Source of the DNA: JAADHX01 sp964569385
Lineage (GTDB): Bacteria; Actinomycetota; Acidimicrobiia; Acidimicrobiales; Poriferisodalaceae
Direction of reading: 5' to 3'
DNA length: 5,308 bases
NCBI GenBank assembly: GCA_964569385.1
Contig: CAZMUM010000083.1
Coordinates: forward strand, 1-5,308
The number at the start of each line of letters is the position of its first letter. Positions within the stretch are counted from its first letter, which is position 1. Shown here in pieces: positions 5,034 to 5,308 of this stretch. A program made the position numbers and the translations under genes. The notes under the pieces were generated by a model that saw only the letters and a list, made by a program, of their open reading frames with translations, was not told where the DNA came from and did not search any database.

Positions 5034-5106
5034 GCCCCGTTAGCTCAGTCGGTAGAGCACCGCCATGGTAAGGCGGTTGTCGCCGGTTCAATTCCGGCAC
5101 GGGGCT
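5034..5106 (+). tRNA. tRNA-Thr (anticodon GGT)
   Basis: A full 73-base cloverleaf. The acceptor GCCCCGT pairs perfectly with ACGGGGC. The D arm is GCTC/GAGC. The anticodon stem CCGCC/GGCGG encloses ATGGTAA with GGT at 5067-5069. The T arm is GCCGG/CCGGC with loop TTCAATT. The discriminator is T5106, as usual for tRNA-Thr, and CCA is not encoded. It is the first gene of a unit leading into tuf. Confidence 0.97.
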
Positions 5107-5109
5107 CGC

Positions 5110-5129
5110 TGATGGGTTTGCGCCCGTCA
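5110..5129 (+). other. Hairpin in the spacer between tRNA-Thr and tRNA-Met
   Basis: TGATGGG (5110-5116) pairs with CCCGTCA (5123-5129; one T-G pair) around TTTGCG, filling almost all of the 24-base spacer. There is no T run. It is a plausible structure for processing of the tRNA precursor. Confidence 0.45.
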
Positions 5130-5130
5130 T

Positions 5131-5204
5131 GGCGGGGTAGCTCAGTTGGTCAGAGCGCACGGCTCATAATCGTGAGGTCACGGGTTCGAACCCCGTCCCC
5201 GCTA
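5131..5204 (+). tRNA. tRNA-Met, elongator type (anticodon CAT)
   Basis: A 74-base cloverleaf. The acceptor GGCGGGG pairs with CCCCGCT with a G-T pair at the end. The D arm is GCTC/GAGC. The anticodon stem CACGG/TCGTG holds CTCATAA with CAT at 5165-5167. The T arm is ACGGG/CCCGT with loop TTCGAAC. The discriminator is A5204, and CCA is not encoded. It lacks the three G-C pairs in the anticodon stem and the unpaired 1-72 of an initiator, so it is an elongator tRNA. A CAT anticodon could also be a lysidine-modified Ile tRNA, which sequence alone does not fully exclude. Confidence 0.93.
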
Positions 5205-5208
5205 CGAA

Positions 5209-5235
5209 TCCACCAACGATGGTGGACTCACCATC
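5209..5235 (+). promoter_or_regulatory. Mutually exclusive hairpins in the tuf leader
   Basis: TCCACC (5209-5214) pairs with GGTGGA (5221-5226) around AACGAT. Alternatively GATGGT (5218-5223) pairs with ACCATC (5230-5235) around GGACTC. Both stems are perfect 6-bp pairings, and they share 5221-5223, so only one can form at a time. They lie between tRNA-Met and the tuf ribosome-binding site. Either could be a processing signal or part of a control switch for tuf. Confidence 0.45.
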
Positions 5236-5254
5236 AAGAGGGCTAGGACCCCGC

Positions 5255-5259
5255 AGGAG
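5255..5259 (+). promoter_or_regulatory. Ribosome-binding site of tuf
   Basis: AGGAG, followed by AGAGAG, ends 12 bases before the tuf ATG. The match is good but the spacing is longer than usual. Confidence 0.6.
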
Positions 5260-5271
5260 AGAGTGTTTCTC

Positions 5272-5308
5272 ATGGGTAAAGAGAAGTTTGAGCGTACGAA
5301 GCCTCATG
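5272..5308 (+). CDS. tuf: Elongation factor Tu, 5' end only
   Basis: The window ends after 12 codons, reading MGKEKFERTKPH, which is the standard N-terminus of bacterial EF-Tu (usually M-A-K-E-K-F-x-R-T-K-P-H). EF-Tu is the GTPase that brings aminoacyl-tRNA to the ribosome. The GTP-binding motifs lie beyond the window. Its place behind tRNA-Thr and tRNA-Met recalls the tRNA-tufB arrangement of other bacteria, where tRNAs and tuf are cotranscribed and the RNA is cut apart. The 67-base leader has no terminator, consistent with readthrough from the tRNAs. Confidence 0.93.
   Translation, partial: MGKEKFERTKPH

Noticed and set aside
4722..5246. Plus-strand frame of 174 codons
   Set aside because: It runs over the PAT-like gene's opposite strand and both tRNAs; the translation includes tRNA sequence and shows no family.

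Overview
This window is an ordinary-looking stretch of bacterial chromosome, most likely from a high-GC actinobacterium. The reasons are the actinobacterial-style proteins (a TrpB2-type tryptophan synthase beta subunit, a YajQ-family protein, several GNAT acetyltransferases), GTG starts, and apparently leaderless genes with a TANNNT -10 box just upstream of the start codon. The class Acidimicrobiia would fit, but that is inference from protein style only. I see no prophage, insertion sequence, CRISPR array or plasmid function, and no convincing undescribed multi-gene system.

Layout from left to right. Bases 1-222 hold the C-terminal part of an acyl carrier protein-like reading frame that contains an in-frame TGA just before its DSI phosphopantetheine motif. 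Next is htpX, a membrane zinc protease (314-1156, +). It is followed by a short spacer with a 22-bp direct repeat and a 16-bp perfect palindrome, then a lone tRNA-Tyr (1282-1364) and a strong UUCG-capped terminator (1375-1413). Then come yajQ (1454-1942, +) and a GNAT acetyltransferase (1968-2465, +), probably cotranscribed. The GNAT gene meets trpB2 (2462-3832, -) tail to tail with overlapping stop codons. trpB2 is divergent from a second GNAT gene (3918-4382, +) across an 85-bp region carrying two CGCTA-N5/6-TAGCG dyads. That second GNAT gene converges on a third, phosphinothricin-acetyltransferase-like GNAT gene (4447-4938, -), with a 9-bp inverted repeat between them. The right end is a translation cluster: a candidate promoter, tRNA-Thr(GGT), tRNA-Met(CAT), a leader able to form two mutually exclusive hairpins, and the first 12 codons of tuf (EF-Tu).

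The genes are mostly independent housekeeping functions: membrane protein quality control (HtpX), a nucleotide/c-di-GMP-binding family protein (YajQ), a PLP enzyme related to tryptophan synthesis, small-molecule or amino-acid acetylation, and translation (three tRNAs and EF-Tu). The three GNATs belong to visibly different subfamilies and are not a tandem duplication. The items most worth a second look are the interrupted acyl carrier protein, the paired dyads between trpB2 and the GNAT gene, the alternative hairpins ahead of tuf, and the repeats surrounding tRNA-Tyr.
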